A stretch of DNA of 52,169 nucleotides from Bacteroidota bacterium (GCA_028876495.1 JAGWRO010000083.1:1-52169); one strand, 5' to 3'. Positions 36,598 to 47,199 are shown, numbered from the stretch's first letter. Numbers and translations: made by a program. The notes: generated by a model not told the origin, from the letters alone.

Positions 36598-38025
36598 TTA
36601 TTTTTCTACTAAAACCGGGTCAATTGAATAAATTTTCATTTCAGAAATTCTTGTCGGTGCTTTTTGATCCTTTACACTGAGGTTTATAAATTTTGCTTCT
36701 GTGGCAGGGAAAGTGAGTATCCTTTTGTGGCCAATCGTTGTATCTCTGATCTCCTTAACCATTGCGTGATCTTTATCCAATAATTTCAAGGTGAATTCTG
36801 CGCATCTTTGTCCCTTTACCAGGTTTTCTTTTAAAACAATACAATTTATTTTTTGAGGTGTTTTTAATGCAATCTCAAGTGATTGTACTGCAGGTTCAGT
36901 AATCGTTTCAAAGCTTTGGTTGTTTTCGTCACTTAAGTTTTTTGTAACTCTTTTTTTACTGCCCGAAATAAAATAAGCTGTACCTTTTTCTGCAAGATCA
37001 TTTGAAAAGCTCTTATCTCTTAATTTTTTGAAGCCTATCAACGAAGCAGAATCATATCGCGTAAATAAACCTCTTCTGTCAGCAGGGACATTTAAAATCA
37101 GGTTAGCGCCACGGCCTACACTTTTTAAATAAATCTCGAAAAGTTGTTCTGGCGTTTTAACGAGCGAATCTTCTTCTTTGTGATAGAACCAACCTGGCCT
37201 TATACTCACATCACATTCAGCAGGAATGAAGTTTTTGCCATAAACATTTCCATGGTTTAAAGTATCGGTTGGTGGTGCGCCTGCACCTCTTTTAAACCCT
37301 GCTGTGTCAAGATTATCCCAATTCGTTTTTCCTGCAAAACCATGTTCGTTGCCGCACCAGCGTGCATCGGGACCAATATCACTAAAGATGATCGTGTTAG
37401 GAGAAAGTTTTCTAACCACTCTTTCAAATCGTGCAAAATCATACACCTGCTTTTTGCCATTCGGGCCTTCGCCGTTTGCTCCATCCCACCATAGTTCCCA
37501 AATGGGGCCATAATTGGTAAAGATTTCCTTCAGCATGTTCACAAACACATCATTGTATTTTGGCGTGCCGTAGGCAGGGTGGTTTCTGTCCCACGGAGAA
37601 AGATATACGCCGAATTTTAAACCATATTTTTTGCAAGCGGCTGATAATTCTTTTAATACATCACCTTTGCCGTTGCGCCACGAACTTTCTCTTACGGTGT
37701 GTGTGGAATATTTGCTTGGCCAAAGGCAAAACCCATCATGATGCTTCGCCGTAATTACAATACCTTTTGCTCCTGCTGCTTTTGCAATGCGGCACCACTG
37801 ATCACAATTGAGCTCTTTCGGATCAAACACTTCTGCATTCTCAGTTCCTTTCCCCCATTCAAGATTGGTAAATGTATTGGGGCCAAAATGAACAAAGAAA
37901 TAAAACTCCATATTTTGCCACGCAAGCTGCGAATTGGTTGGCACCGGGATAGAATTTTTATTGGCTTGTGAAAACCCGGTCTTAATTAAGAAAAGCAACG
38001 AAATAAACAAGAATGATTTTTTCAA
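36598..38025 (-). CDS. Alpha-L-fucosidase, GH29, secreted
   Basis: The 475-residue protein starts with a signal peptide (SFLFISLLFLIKTGFSQ). The GH29 catalytic barrel includes YFFVHFGPNTFTNLEWGKG, AKHHDGFCLWPSKYS (His95-His96) and WELWWDGANGEG, where D181 is the likely nucleophile. A C-terminal beta domain follows. Retaining GH29 enzymes remove alpha-linked fucose from glycans. No ATG is available; the start is a TTG at 38025, which gives the complete signal peptide. It is divergent from the GH35 gene. Confidence 0.92.
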   Translation of the reverse strand: MKKSFLFISLLFLIKTGFSQANKNSIPVPTNSQLAWQNMEFYFFVHFGPNTFTNLEWGKGTENAEVFDPKELNCDQWCRIAKAAGAKGIVITAKHHDGFCLWPSKYSTHTVRESSWRNGKGDVLKELSAACKKYGLKFGVYLSPWDRNHPAYGTPKYNDVFVNMLKEIFTNYGPIWELWWDGANGEGPNGKKQVYDFARFERVVRKLSPNTIIFSDIGPDARWCGNEHGFAGKTNWDNLDTAGFKRGAGAPPTDTLNHGNVYGKNFIPAECDVSIRPGWFYHKEEDSLVKTPEQLFEIYLKSVGRGANLILNVPADRRGLFTRYDSASLIGFKKLRDKSFSNDLAEKGTAYFISGSKKRVTKNLSDENNQSFETITEPAVQSLEIALKTPQKINCIVLKENLVKGQRCAEFTLKLLDKDHAMVKEIRDTTIGHKRILTFPATEAKFINLSVKDQKAPTRISEMKIYSIDPVLVEK

Positions 38026-38226
38026 AAGATATTTTTTTGAGATTAAAATTTAAATGTGCAACCAAAAATAAAATGGAATTTAAATTGATGATGAAAATAA
38101 TAAAAATTATTGGTTACGGTTGTAGCCAGATTTTGGCAACAATCCTAAAAGAGAAAATATAAATTCCTTTTTTTTATTTGTTTGCTGTAAAATATGCCTT
38201 TAAGTTTGAAAATAATATAGCCCGTT

Positions 38227-40083
38227 ATGAAGAAGATTTTGGTTTTAATATTCATGATAATTAGTTTTCTCAACATTACATCTGCACAATCAAAGCATAC
38301 GTTTGTTATAAAAGATGGTAATTTTTTGTACGATGGAAAACCAATACAAATTCATTCCGGAGAAATGCATTTTGCCAGAGTTCCAAAAGCTTATTGGAAA
38401 CAGCGGCTTGAGATGATGAAGGCGATGGGATTGAATACCGTTGCTACTTATGTTTTCTGGAATTATCATGAAACACCTCCCGGGGTTTGGGATTTTAAAA
38501 CAGGAAATAAAAATATTGCTGCATTCATAAAGACAGCGCAAGAGGTTGGCTTATTTGTAATTCTTCGTCCCGGCCCATACGCGTGTGCAGAATGGGAGTT
38601 TGGTGGCTTTCCGTGGTGGTTGCAGAAAAATGATTCTCTTAAACTACGGACTTACAATCAGCCGTTTTTAGATTCGTGCAAAAATTATATCGGCCATCTT
38701 GCGGCACAAGTAAAAGATTTACAGATCACTCATGGTGGCCCAATCATAATGGTGCAGGCAGAAAATGAATTTGGTTCTTATGTGGCGCAACGAAAAGATA
38801 TACCGCTTGATGTTCATAAAAAATATAGTGCCGCTATTAAAAAAGAATTAGCCAATGCAGGTTTTGATGTTCCATTATTTACTTCTGATGGAAGTTGGCT
38901 ATTTGAAGGTGGCACCATTGCTGGCGCATTGCCCGCTGCAAACGGAGAAGATAATATTGAGAATTTAGAGAAAGTAGTAAATCAATATCATAACAACGAG
39001 GGGCCTTACATGGTTGCAGAATTTTACCCGGGTTGGCTCGATCACTGGGCAGAGCCATTTCAAAAAGTATCTACGGAGAGTGTGGAAAAACAAACTGAAG
39101 AATATTTAAAAGCCGGTGTGTCATTCAACTTTTATATGGCACATGGCGGAACCAATTTTGGATTTACAAGTGGCGCCAACTATGATAAAAACCACGACAT
39201 TCAGCCCGATATTACCAGCTACGATTATGATGCGCCGATTAGTGAAGCCGGTTGGGCGACGCCAAAATATATGGCGCTTCGAAAATTGTTTCAGCAATAT
39301 GTATCTTATAAATTACCTCCCATACCGGCGCCGGTTGCTGTAATTGAAATCCCATCCATCGAATTACATAAAGCGGTAGATCTTTTTGCATTAAAAGAAA
39401 AAATGAAACCGGTGGTAAGCGATACTCCCAAAACCTTTGAAGACCTGGACCAGGGAAATGGGTATGTATTGTACAGTAAACATTTTACTGACCCTGTAAA
39501 AGGTAAATTAGAAATAAACGGATTGCGAGATTATGCGATCGTTTATGTAAATGGGAAAAAAGAGTGTGTGCTTAACCGTTATCTTAAAAATTATTCATCT
39601 GATATTGATATTCCTGCCAATGGTACTCTTGATATTTTGGTAGAAAATATGGGACGAATCAATTACGGTGCTGAAATCATTCATAACCTTAAAGGGATAA
39701 TCAGCCCGGTAAAAATTGATGGTAAAGAAATTACCGGCGATTGGAAAATGTTTCAATTTCCGATGGAGAATGTTCCTGATTTAAAAAAATATGCTGATAA
39801 ATATGTTATTAATCAGCCGGTAATTTATAACGGTTCTTTTTCTCTTTCAAAAACAGGCGATACATTTTTGGATATGCGTAAATGGGGCAAAGGAATTGTG
39901 TTTGTAAACGGCCACAACCTTGGACGCTATTGGAATGTGGGCCCGCAACAAACCTTATATTTGCCCGGCTGTTGGTTAAAAAAAGGTGCAAATAAAATCA
40001 CAGTTTTTGAAGAAATAAATGATCAGCAACAAAAAGAATTGCAGGGCATTATTAAGCCAATTTTGGATGAATTGAAAAAGTGA
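38227..40083 (+). CDS. Beta-galactosidase, GH35, secreted
   Basis: The 618-residue protein has a signal peptide (ILVLIFMIISFLNITSA, cleavage before QS). The GH35 barrel has GEMHFARVP, RPGPYACAEWEFGGFPWWL and QAENEFGSY, with E181 as acid/base, and MVAEFYPGWLDHW, with E265 as nucleophile. C-terminal jelly-roll domains follow (FVNGHNLGRYWNVGPQQTLY). It removes terminal beta-linked galactose. With the divergent fucosidase it could trim fucosylated galactans such as xyloglucan side chains. Confidence 0.95.
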   Translation: MKKILVLIFMIISFLNITSAQSKHTFVIKDGNFLYDGKPIQIHSGEMHFARVPKAYWKQRLEMMKAMGLNTVATYVFWNYHETPPGVWDFKTGNKNIAAFIKTAQEVGLFVILRPGPYACAEWEFGGFPWWLQKNDSLKLRTYNQPFLDSCKNYIGHLAAQVKDLQITHGGPIIMVQAENEFGSYVAQRKDIPLDVHKKYSAAIKKELANAGFDVPLFTSDGSWLFEGGTIAGALPAANGEDNIENLEKVVNQYHNNEGPYMVAEFYPGWLDHWAEPFQKVSTESVEKQTEEYLKAGVSFNFYMAHGGTNFGFTSGANYDKNHDIQPDITSYDYDAPISEAGWATPKYMALRKLFQQYVSYKLPPIPAPVAVIEIPSIELHKAVDLFALKEKMKPVVSDTPKTFEDLDQGNGYVLYSKHFTDPVKGKLEINGLRDYAIVYVNGKKECVLNRYLKNYSSDIDIPANGTLDILVENMGRINYGAEIIHNLKGIISPVKIDGKEITGDWKMFQFPMENVPDLKKYADKYVINQPVIYNGSFSLSKTGDTFLDMRKWGKGIVFVNGHNLGRYWNVGPQQTLYLPGCWLKKGANKITVFEEINDQQQKELQGIIKPILDELKK

Positions 40084-40088
40084 ATTTT

Positions 40089-41114
40089 TTAAATTTTTTC
40101 TTCACCTAAAAAACGGCTGATAATTTTTTGAAGTTGTTCGTATTCCAACAAAAATCCATCGTGACCATATAAAGAATTGATTTCAATAAATTCTCCTTTC
40201 GGAATATTTTCGGCAATTAGCTTTTGTTCGTTTACAGGAAACAGAATATCTGTAGTTATCCCAATAGCCAATGCTTTCGCCTTTATTTTTTGTAAAGCTT
40301 TTTCAATACTTCCCCTTCCACGCCCTACATTGTGTGAATCCATTCCTTTGCTTAAGAAATAATAACTAAAAGCATTGAATCTTTTGCCCAATTTCTCTCC
40401 CTGGTATTTTTGATATGATTCACTTTTAAAGTTTTCAATTAATTCCAAATGATCCTCTTTTTGCGTCGCGTGATAAGTTTCATAATTTCTGTAAGAAATC
40501 AGTGCAATACTTCTTGCCGCTTTCATCCCTTCCATTCCCGCATTAGCATTTTTTTCTTTCCACGTTTTATCAGCCTCAATGCTCATTCTTTGCGCAGCAT
40601 TTAATGCAATTCCCCACGGGGAATGTTTGGCGTTTGTGCCTATCGGAAAGATATATTCAAACAAATCCGGTTCCTCAATTGCCCATTCCAATAATTGTTG
40701 CCCGCCCATAGAGCCACCAATACCGATTTTTATTTTTTCAATTCCTAAAAAGTCTTTCAAAGGCTGGTACGAACGAATCATATCACGCGGAGTAAAAAAA
40801 GGAAAATCATGGAAATAAATTTGTCCACTGTCGGGGTTTTCATCGAGCGGACCAATACTTCCGTAGCAACTGCCGGGCATATTTACGCATACGATGAAAT
40901 ATTTTTCAGGGTCAAATAATTTTCCTTCACCAACAAGCCCGGGCCACCATTCCACAGGCTCACTATTAGCCGTAAGTGCATGAAATATCCATACTACATT
41001 GTCTTTGGCCTCATTGAGTTTGCCATACGTGGAATAGGCTAAATGGTATTTAGGTAAAACATAGCCGGATTCAAGAATGAGAGGCTTTTCGGAAGAAAAA
41101 ATACGATTCGTCAA
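40089..41114 (-). CDS. metX: Homoserine O-acetyltransferase
   Basis: The 341-residue alpha/beta-hydrolase-fold enzyme transfers acetyl from acetyl-CoA to homoserine. The nucleophile Ser135 is in GIGGSMGGQQ (131-140), the acid in DILFPVNEQ and the histidine in YGHDGFLLE near the C-terminus. LESGYVLPKYHLAYSTYGKLN near the start is typical of MetX. The start is a TTG; an in-frame stop lies upstream and no ATG is available. It is downstream of metY on the same strand, with a hairpin between them. Confidence 0.94.
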   Translation of the reverse strand: MTNRIFSSEKPLILESGYVLPKYHLAYSTYGKLNEAKDNVVWIFHALTANSEPVEWWPGLVGEGKLFDPEKYFIVCVNMPGSCYGSIGPLDENPDSGQIYFHDFPFFTPRDMIRSYQPLKDFLGIEKIKIGIGGSMGGQQLLEWAIEEPDLFEYIFPIGTNAKHSPWGIALNAAQRMSIEADKTWKEKNANAGMEGMKAARSIALISYRNYETYHATQKEDHLELIENFKSESYQKYQGEKLGKRFNAFSYYFLSKGMDSHNVGRGRGSIEKALQKIKAKALAIGITTDILFPVNEQKLIAENIPKGEFIEINSLYGHDGFLLEYEQLQKIISRFLGEEKI

Positions 41115-41145
41115 ATTCTTTTGTTTGAAAATTTTTGCAAAAATA

Positions 41146-41199
41146 AATCATAACCGTCCAGGCCCAAGCAGAATCTTTCAATCCCGGACGGGTATGATT
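41146..41199 (-). terminator. Long hairpin between metY and metX
   Basis: AATCATA-A-CCGTCC (41146-41159) pairs with GGACGG-G-TATGATT (41186-41199): 7 + 6 bp with one mismatch, plus two further G-C pairs inside. On the minus strand the hairpin is followed by a T-rich stretch (TTATTTTT). It fits an intrinsic terminator of metY or a partial attenuator reducing metX expression. Confidence 0.6.
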
Positions 41200-41228
41200 T
41201 AAAATCAGAATTTTAGAAAGCCGTTCAA

Positions 41229-42699
<1,471 letters not shown>

Positions 42700-42701
42700 A
42701 T

Positions 42702-42738
42702 CCTACAAATATAGTAGGAGAAACTTTATATGAACAAA
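42702..42738 (-). promoter_or_regulatory. metY promoter with overlapping palindromic operator
   Basis: On the minus strand TTTG (42735-42738), a 21-nt spacer and TATATTTG (42706-42713) match the Bacteroidota consensus. The -7 box lies inside the 17-bp interrupted palindrome CCTAC-AAATATA-GTAGG (42702-42718). A dimeric repressor bound there would block transcription. The sulfur-linked function of the gene suggests a methionine- or cysteine-responsive regulator, which is not in the window. Confidence 0.65.
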
Positions 42739-42856
42739 TTTATTTTTATTTTAAAAATGTAATGACAGTAAACGAACAAATGCATAAGGTTTTTGTTTTA
42801 ATTTTTATGCAATTGTACCGGGAAGTTATAAAAAAATCTTACTCAACCTTTTTATA

Positions 42857-42864
42857 TAATTTTG
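42857..42864 (+). promoter_or_regulatory. pgk -7 promoter box
   Basis: TAATTTTG matches TAnnTTTG exactly and ends 19 nt before the pgk ATG. The -33 element is not clear. The stretch 42739-42856 between the divergent metY and pgk promoters shows nothing else. Confidence 0.5.
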
Positions 42865-42883
42865 GAAAAATTTTAAAAAGAAT

Positions 42884-44080
42884 ATGAGTCAATTTTCAGA
42901 GCACAATTTTAAAGATGAAAAAGCATTGGTAAGAGTGGATTTTAATGTACCGCTTGATGAACATTTTAATATTACTGATGATACAAGAATGCGCGCCGCC
43001 GTGCCTACTATAAAAAAAATACTAAACGATGGCGGAAGTGTTATTTTAATGTCGCACCTGGGAAGGCCCAAAAATGGACCTGAGGAAAAATTTTCTTTAA
43101 AACATATTGTTCCTCATTTGAAAAAATTGCTAGGAGATACAGAAGTTTTATTTGCAAATGATTCTGTGGGTACTGATGCACAACAAAAATCAATAGCTTT
43201 GAAACCGGGAGAAGTTTTGCTGTTGGAAAATCTTCGTTTTCATAAAGAAGAAGAAAAAGGAAATGAAGAATTTGCCAAACAATTAAGTGAGTTGGGCGAT
43301 GTATATGTGAATGATGCATTCGGCACGGCTCATCGGGCACATGCTTCCACAGCAGTGATTGCACAATTTTTTCCTGCAGATAAAAAAATGTTTGGCTTAT
43401 TAATGAATGCAGAAGTTTCGAACGCTGAAAAAGTGTTGCATAGTTCTGAAAAACCTTTTACTGCAATTCTCGGGGGTGCAAAAGTTTCAGATAAAATCGA
43501 GATCATTGAAAATTTATTAAAGAAAGCGAACAACATCATTATCGGCGGAGGAATGGCCTATACCTTTTTAAAAGCGCAGGGAAAAGAAATCGGCAGCAGC
43601 CTTTGTGAAGAAGATAAACTGGATATGGCCAACGATATTTTATCAAAGGCAAAAGAGCAAAATGTAAATTTTTTATTGCCTGTAGACAGTGTGATCGCTA
43701 ACAAATTTGCTGAGGATGCAGACACCCAAACGGTGGACAATGATCACATTGAAAAAGGCTGGATGGGATTGGATATTGGCCCAAAATCTATCGATCTTTT
43801 CAGTAAAAAAATTATGGAAAGCAAAACCATTTTATGGAATGGCCCGATGGGTGTTTTTGAAATGAAAAAATTCCAGGCCGGTACTAAAGCGATAGCTGAA
43901 GCGATAGCCAAAGCCACTGAAAATGGCGCTTACAGCCTTGTTGGCGGTGGCGATAGCGTTGCAGCGGTAAATGAATTTGACCTTGCCGATAAAGTAAGTT
44001 ATGTTTCTACCGGTGGCGGCGCTTTGCTTGAATATTTTGAAGGAAAAGAATTACCTGGAATTAAGGCAATTAAAGAGTGA
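42884..44080 (+). CDS. pgk: Phosphoglycerate kinase
   Basis: The 398-residue glycolytic enzyme converts 1,3-bisphosphoglycerate and ADP to 3-phosphoglycerate and ATP. Motifs include [10 protein letters not shown] with [36 protein letters not shown], and the nucleotide-binding [28 protein letters not shown] and [12 protein letters not shown]. It is a single gene between metY and the LemA operon. Confidence 0.98.
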   Translation: MSQFSEHNFKDEKALVRVDFNVPLDEHFNITDDTRMRAAVPTIKKILNDGGSVILMSHLGRPKNGPEEKFSLKHIVPHLKKLLGDTEVLFANDSVGTDAQQKSIALKPGEVLLLENLRFHKEEEKGNEEFAKQLSELGDVYVNDAFGTAHRAHASTAVIAQFFPADKKMFGLLMNAEVSNAEKVLHSSEKPFTAILGGAKVSDKIEIIENLLKKANNIIIGGGMAYTFLKAQGKEIGSSLCEEDKLDMANDILSKAKEQNVNFLLPVDSVIANKFAEDADTQTVDNDHIEKGWMGLDIGPKSIDLFSKKIMESKTILWNGPMGVFEMKKFQAGTKAIAEAIAKATENGAYSLVGGGDSVAAVNEFDLADKVSYVSTGGGALLEYFEGKELPGIKAIKE

Positions 44081-44191
44081 AGGATATTGAATTTTGATTT
44101 ATGAAATGCAGCAAACCAACAAATTCTATCAATATTTATTTTGCTACAGATTGCTTTTACCAACCATGTAATAACTTCTAAATTTAAAATC

Positions 44192-44235
44192 GAATCATTT
44201 ATCTTTAAGTATTGAATCATTTATCTTTAAGTATT
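44192..44235. repeat. Exact tandem duplication of 22 bp in front of lemA
   Basis: The 22-bp unit starting GAATCATTTATC and ending TTTAAGTATT occurs at 44192-44213 and again directly at 44214-44235. Each copy contains TATCTTTA, one base from the -7 consensus TAnnTTTG. The second copy ends 19 nt before the lemA ATG, so the promoter region itself seems duplicated. Confidence 0.85.
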
Positions 44236-44254
44236 TTATAATAAAACAACACAT

Positions 44255-44845
44255 ATGAAATCAAGAACTACGCTTTTTGTAATACTCGGAATTGTGATGA
44301 TCTTATTGTTCTGGGGCTGTGGCGCGTATAATGGCCTGGTAACTGCCAGCCAGGAAGTGAAAACAAAGTGGAGCAACGTTGAAACCAATTATCAAAGAAG
44401 AACGGATCTTTATAACAGTGTGATCAAAACGATTGAAGGATCTGCCAACTTTGAAAAAAGCACTTTAACTGAAGTGGTTCAGGCAAGGGCAAAAGCTACT
44501 TCAATTAATGTGGATGTCAATGATCCAAAATCTTTGGAAGCGTATCAAAATGCACAGGCTGGGTTGCAAAGTTCATTCAGCAAGTTATTGGCGGTAGTAG
44601 AAAATTATCCTGATTTGAAGACTACGGCTGCATTCCAGGGCTTTCAAACCCAAATTGAAGGAACTGAAAATCGTATCAACGTGGCGCGGCAGGATTATAA
44701 TAGTGCGGTGCAATCCTATAACCTGAAAGTAAAAACTTTCCCCAACAATATTTTCGCCGGCATATTTGGTTACCACGAAAAAGCATTTTATAAAGCAGAT
44801 CCCGGCAGCGAAAAAGCACCGGATGTTCAGTTTAATATTAAATAG
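44255..44845 (+). CDS. lemA: LemA family protein
   Basis: The 196-residue protein has an N-terminal hydrophobic segment (LFVILGIVMILLFWGCG) that is a membrane anchor or, with FWGC, a possible lipoprotein signal at Cys22. The LemA domain follows: YNGLVTASQEVKTKWSNVET and QRRTDLYNSVIKTIEG, then helices up to RINVARQDYNSAVQSYN and KTFPNNIFAGIFGY. Function is unknown. LemA and TPM genes commonly form an operon, as here, and may work together at the membrane. Confidence 0.93.
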   Translation: MKSRTTLFVILGIVMILLFWGCGAYNGLVTASQEVKTKWSNVETNYQRRTDLYNSVIKTIEGSANFEKSTLTEVVQARAKATSINVDVNDPKSLEAYQNAQAGLQSSFSKLLAVVENYPDLKTTAAFQGFQTQIEGTENRINVARQDYNSAVQSYNLKVKTFPNNIFAGIFGYHEKAFYKADPGSEKAPDVQFNIK

Positions 44846-44861
44846 ATAATCCGAAAATATT

Positions 44862-45317
44862 ATGTGGCGATTTTCCCGAAAAAAACCTTTTTTTACCGAG
44901 GAGGAAAATGAAAAGATCATTCATTCTATTCAGGAAGCTGAACAGCAAACCAGTGGCGAAATAAGGATTTTTGCGGAAAGTCGCTGCAAATACGTTGATG
45001 CCCTGGACCGGGCTACAGAACTCTTTGCCAATTTACAGATGGAAAAAACTGAATTGCGTAATGCAGTTCTTTTTTACATAGCCATAAAAGATAAGCAACT
45101 GGCTATTTTTGCAGATAAAGGGATTCATGAAGCCGCAGGCGCCGGTTATTGGAAAGACGCGGTGAAAGAGATACTTTCTGTTTTTAGCAAAGATGATATA
45201 GTGGGCGGCATTACTACTTCAATTTACAAAATAGGCGAGGCTTTAAAAACTCACTTTCCTTACGATAAAGAGGTTGATAAAAATCAACTTCCTGATGAAA
45301 TCGTTTTTGGTAAATAA
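44862..45317 (+). CDS. TPM domain protein, short form
   Basis: The 151-residue protein is one TPM domain (Psb32/TLP18.3-like) without signal peptide or tail: FTEEENEKIIHSIQEAEQQT, SGEIRIFAES, AIKDKQLAIFADKGIHEAAG and FSKDDIVGGITTSIYKIGEA. TPM domains bind metals or act in membrane protein turnover in plants; the bacterial role is unsettled. It starts 16 nt after lemA and would be cytoplasmic. Confidence 0.9.
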   Translation: MWRFSRKKPFFTEEENEKIIHSIQEAEQQTSGEIRIFAESRCKYVDALDRATELFANLQMEKTELRNAVLFYIAIKDKQLAIFADKGIHEAAGAGYWKDAVKEILSVFSKDDIVGGITTSIYKIGEALKTHFPYDKEVDKNQLPDEIVFGK

Positions 45318-45338
45318 ATATCGTGTAACATTCCATTC

Positions 45339-46133
45339 ATGAAAAAATTACTTTTACTGCTTTTTATTTTTATAGGTTTCCAGCCGGTTTTTGCTCAAAA
45401 AATTGAGCCCAAACCCAATCCTCCTGTGGCAGTAAATGACTTTGCCAATTTACTGGAGCCGTTTCAGAAGCAGGCGCTCGAACAAAAGCTGGAAGCCTAC
45501 AACGATTCCACTTCTTCGGCTATTGTTATCATTACCGTTCCAAGCCTTGATGGTTATGATATCCCCCAGGTTTCCTTAAAATATTTAAGAGATTGGGGGA
45601 TAGGCACCAAAGAAAAAAACAATGGAGTGGTGATACTCGTTTCGGCAAACGATCATAAAGCGCGCATAGAAACCGGGTATGGAATGGAAGGAGTTTTACC
45701 TGATATTCTTGCCAAAGAAATTATTGATCAAAGAATGATTCCTTTTTTTAAGAATGGTGATTATTATTCAGGGTTAAATAACACAGTAGATGCCATCATC
45801 CAGGCAGCCGCGGGCGAATACAAAGCAGATGAAGCTAAAAAAGGAAATAAGGTTACGGCAGGCAAGATCATCCCGCTGGTAATTATTTTCCTGGTAATTA
45901 TTTTTCTTTTTTCGGGCGGCGGTGGCGGAGGCGGTTCTTATATGAGCAGGAAAGGTTCCAGGAGTTTTCTTGGTAATGCATTGCCATGGTTTTTATTGGG
46001 CAATATGCTTGGCGGCGGCGGAAGAAGCGGCGGCGGTGGTTTTGGTGGTGGAGGATTTGGTGGTGGCGGGGGAGGTTTTGGAGGTTTCGGCGGCGGCGGC
46101 GGTGGAGGCGGTGGTGCCAGTGGCGGTTGGTAG
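45339..46133 (+). CDS. TPM domain protein with Gly-rich tail (YgcG type)
   Basis: The 264-residue protein has a signal peptide (LLLLFIFIGFQPVFA, cleavage before QK), a TPM domain over about 25-165 (NDFANLLEPFQKQALEQKLE, RIETGYGMEGVLPD), a transmembrane helix at about 178-192 (IIPLVIIFLVIIFLF) and a glycine-rich tail to the end (GGGGFGGFG-type repeats). The tail is typical of YgcG proteins. It starts 21 nt after the short TPM gene and closes the operon, with a terminator behind it. Confidence 0.93.
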   Translation: MKKLLLLLFIFIGFQPVFAQKIEPKPNPPVAVNDFANLLEPFQKQALEQKLEAYNDSTSSAIVIITVPSLDGYDIPQVSLKYLRDWGIGTKEKNNGVVILVSANDHKARIETGYGMEGVLPDILAKEIIDQRMIPFFKNGDYYSGLNNTVDAIIQAAAGEYKADEAKKGNKVTAGKIIPLVIIFLVIIFLFSGGGGGGGSYMSRKGSRSFLGNALPWFLLGNMLGGGGRSGGGGFGGGGFGGGGGGFGGFGGGGGGGGGASGGW

Positions 46134-46160
46134 AAAATATTTTTAGTCTGATAAATTTAG

Positions 46161-46189
46161 TCCCGGATTCAATTGAGCCGGGATTTTTT
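46161..46189 (+). terminator. Intrinsic terminator of the LemA-TPM operon
   Basis: TCCCGG (46161-46166) pairs with CCGGGA (46178-46183), with inner TCAA/TTGA pairing, followed by six T. It lies 28 nt after the TPM stop. Confidence 0.8.
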
Positions 46190-46391
46190 ATGAAATAAAA
46201 AGCTTCAATTTTTATTCGTTTACTGGCAAATTATTAACATGTAAAAAATTTCATTTTGCTTTCCCTTGCGGTTAAAAAAAAATATTTTTTTAAATACAAT
46301 ATTCCTATCTTTAATATTCATTTCTACCCTTTCCTAACATTCGTTACTAACCTTTTCAGAAACTTATTTTTTAACCTTAAAAAATTTAATT

Positions 46392-47132
46392 ATGAAAAGA
46401 ATTGTTTTAGGCTGCGTGCTGCTGCTTGGATTTTCACTGTTCACAAGCAGGGCTGTTTCTCAAAAAATGGCATGGACAACCAATTCAAAAGAGGCTTCAG
46501 AACAAGCAAGGATTGGAATTACGCATTTAATGAATGTAGAATTTCCACAAGCGTATGAAGCTTTTTCAAATGCGGTAAAATTGGACCCTGATTTTACTCC
46601 ACCTTTGGTTTTATTGGCAAATATGTCAGTAGGAGCTACACGAAAAGCGTTTGCCGACAGAGCGCTCAAAAGTGCAGAAAATAAGACAGAAGGCGAGAAA
46701 TTATTTGCTTCAATAGTAGAAGCTAAAGATCGCGCAAGTGCCGGTGAAATACTGGCAAAGCTTCACCAAATGTTTCCCGATGGATCGCTTATTGCATGGT
46801 ATTATGCTCAAACGCGTGCCACCCCAGACGCGAATTTTCAGGCTTCCGAGGATAACCTGAAAAAGTTTTCTGATAACCCGGCTTTCTATAATACTATGGC
46901 ATATATGTACATGCAGATAAAAAAAGACAATGCGAAAGCCAAAGAGTATTTTGATAAATATCTTGCAATGTATCCGGATGGATATAATCCCGATGATTCC
47001 ATGGGCGAATATTATCTGAATATTGGGGATACTGCCAACTCAAAAAAGTATTACATGTTGTCGCTGGAGAAATATCCTTTCGCAAATAGCTCTCTTAATG
47101 CACTTCAAAAAATAAACGGCACAAATCAATAA
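46392..47132 (+). CDS. TPR-repeat secreted protein
   Basis: The 246-residue protein has an N-terminal signal (VLGCVLLLGFSLFTSRAVS) and TPR-like helix pairs: ARIGITHLMNVEFPQAYEAF with AVKLDPDFTPP, then FYNTMAYMYMQIKKDNAKAK with YFDKYLAMYPDGYNP, and SMGEYYLNIGDTANSKKYYM. TPR domains hold protein partners together; no catalytic motif is present. A -7-like TATCTTTA lies about 80 nt upstream. A symmetric terminator follows. Confidence 0.85.
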   Translation: MKRIVLGCVLLLGFSLFTSRAVSQKMAWTTNSKEASEQARIGITHLMNVEFPQAYEAFSNAVKLDPDFTPPLVLLANMSVGATRKAFADRALKSAENKTEGEKLFASIVEAKDRASAGEILAKLHQMFPDGSLIAWYYAQTRATPDANFQASEDNLKKFSDNPAFYNTMAYMYMQIKKDNAKAKEYFDKYLAMYPDGYNPDDSMGEYYLNIGDTANSKKYYMLSLEKYPFANSSLNALQKINGTNQ

Positions 47133-47152
47133 ATCAGCTTAATCTTTTACAT

Positions 47153-47183
47153 AAAAAAAGCAGGACTTTCACCTGCTTTTTTT
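47153..47183. terminator. Bidirectional terminator between the TPR gene and the M1 peptidase
   Basis: A perfect 12-bp stem, A7GCAGG (47153-47164) with CCTGCT7 (47172-47183), around a 7-nt loop. The A and T flanks give a T tract on both strands, so it ends both convergent genes. Confidence 0.9.
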
Positions 47184-47199
47184 ATTTTGTTTTGCTGCT

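Noticed and set aside
36438-36680. 80-residue plus-strand frame beginning with TTG
   Set aside because: It has a TTG start, no promoter box, low-complexity lysine-rich start, and its last 83 bp run over the conserved 3' end of the GH29 gene in the opposite direction.
42762-42887. 41-residue frame overlapping the pgk start by ATGA
   Set aside because: The predicted pgk -7 box lies within it, the composition is that of random AT-rich DNA, and no domain or signal is visible.
46256-46558. 100-residue plus-strand frame before the TPR gene
   Set aside because: Its second half is an out-of-frame reading of the TPR gene and its first half is AT-rich promoter sequence.
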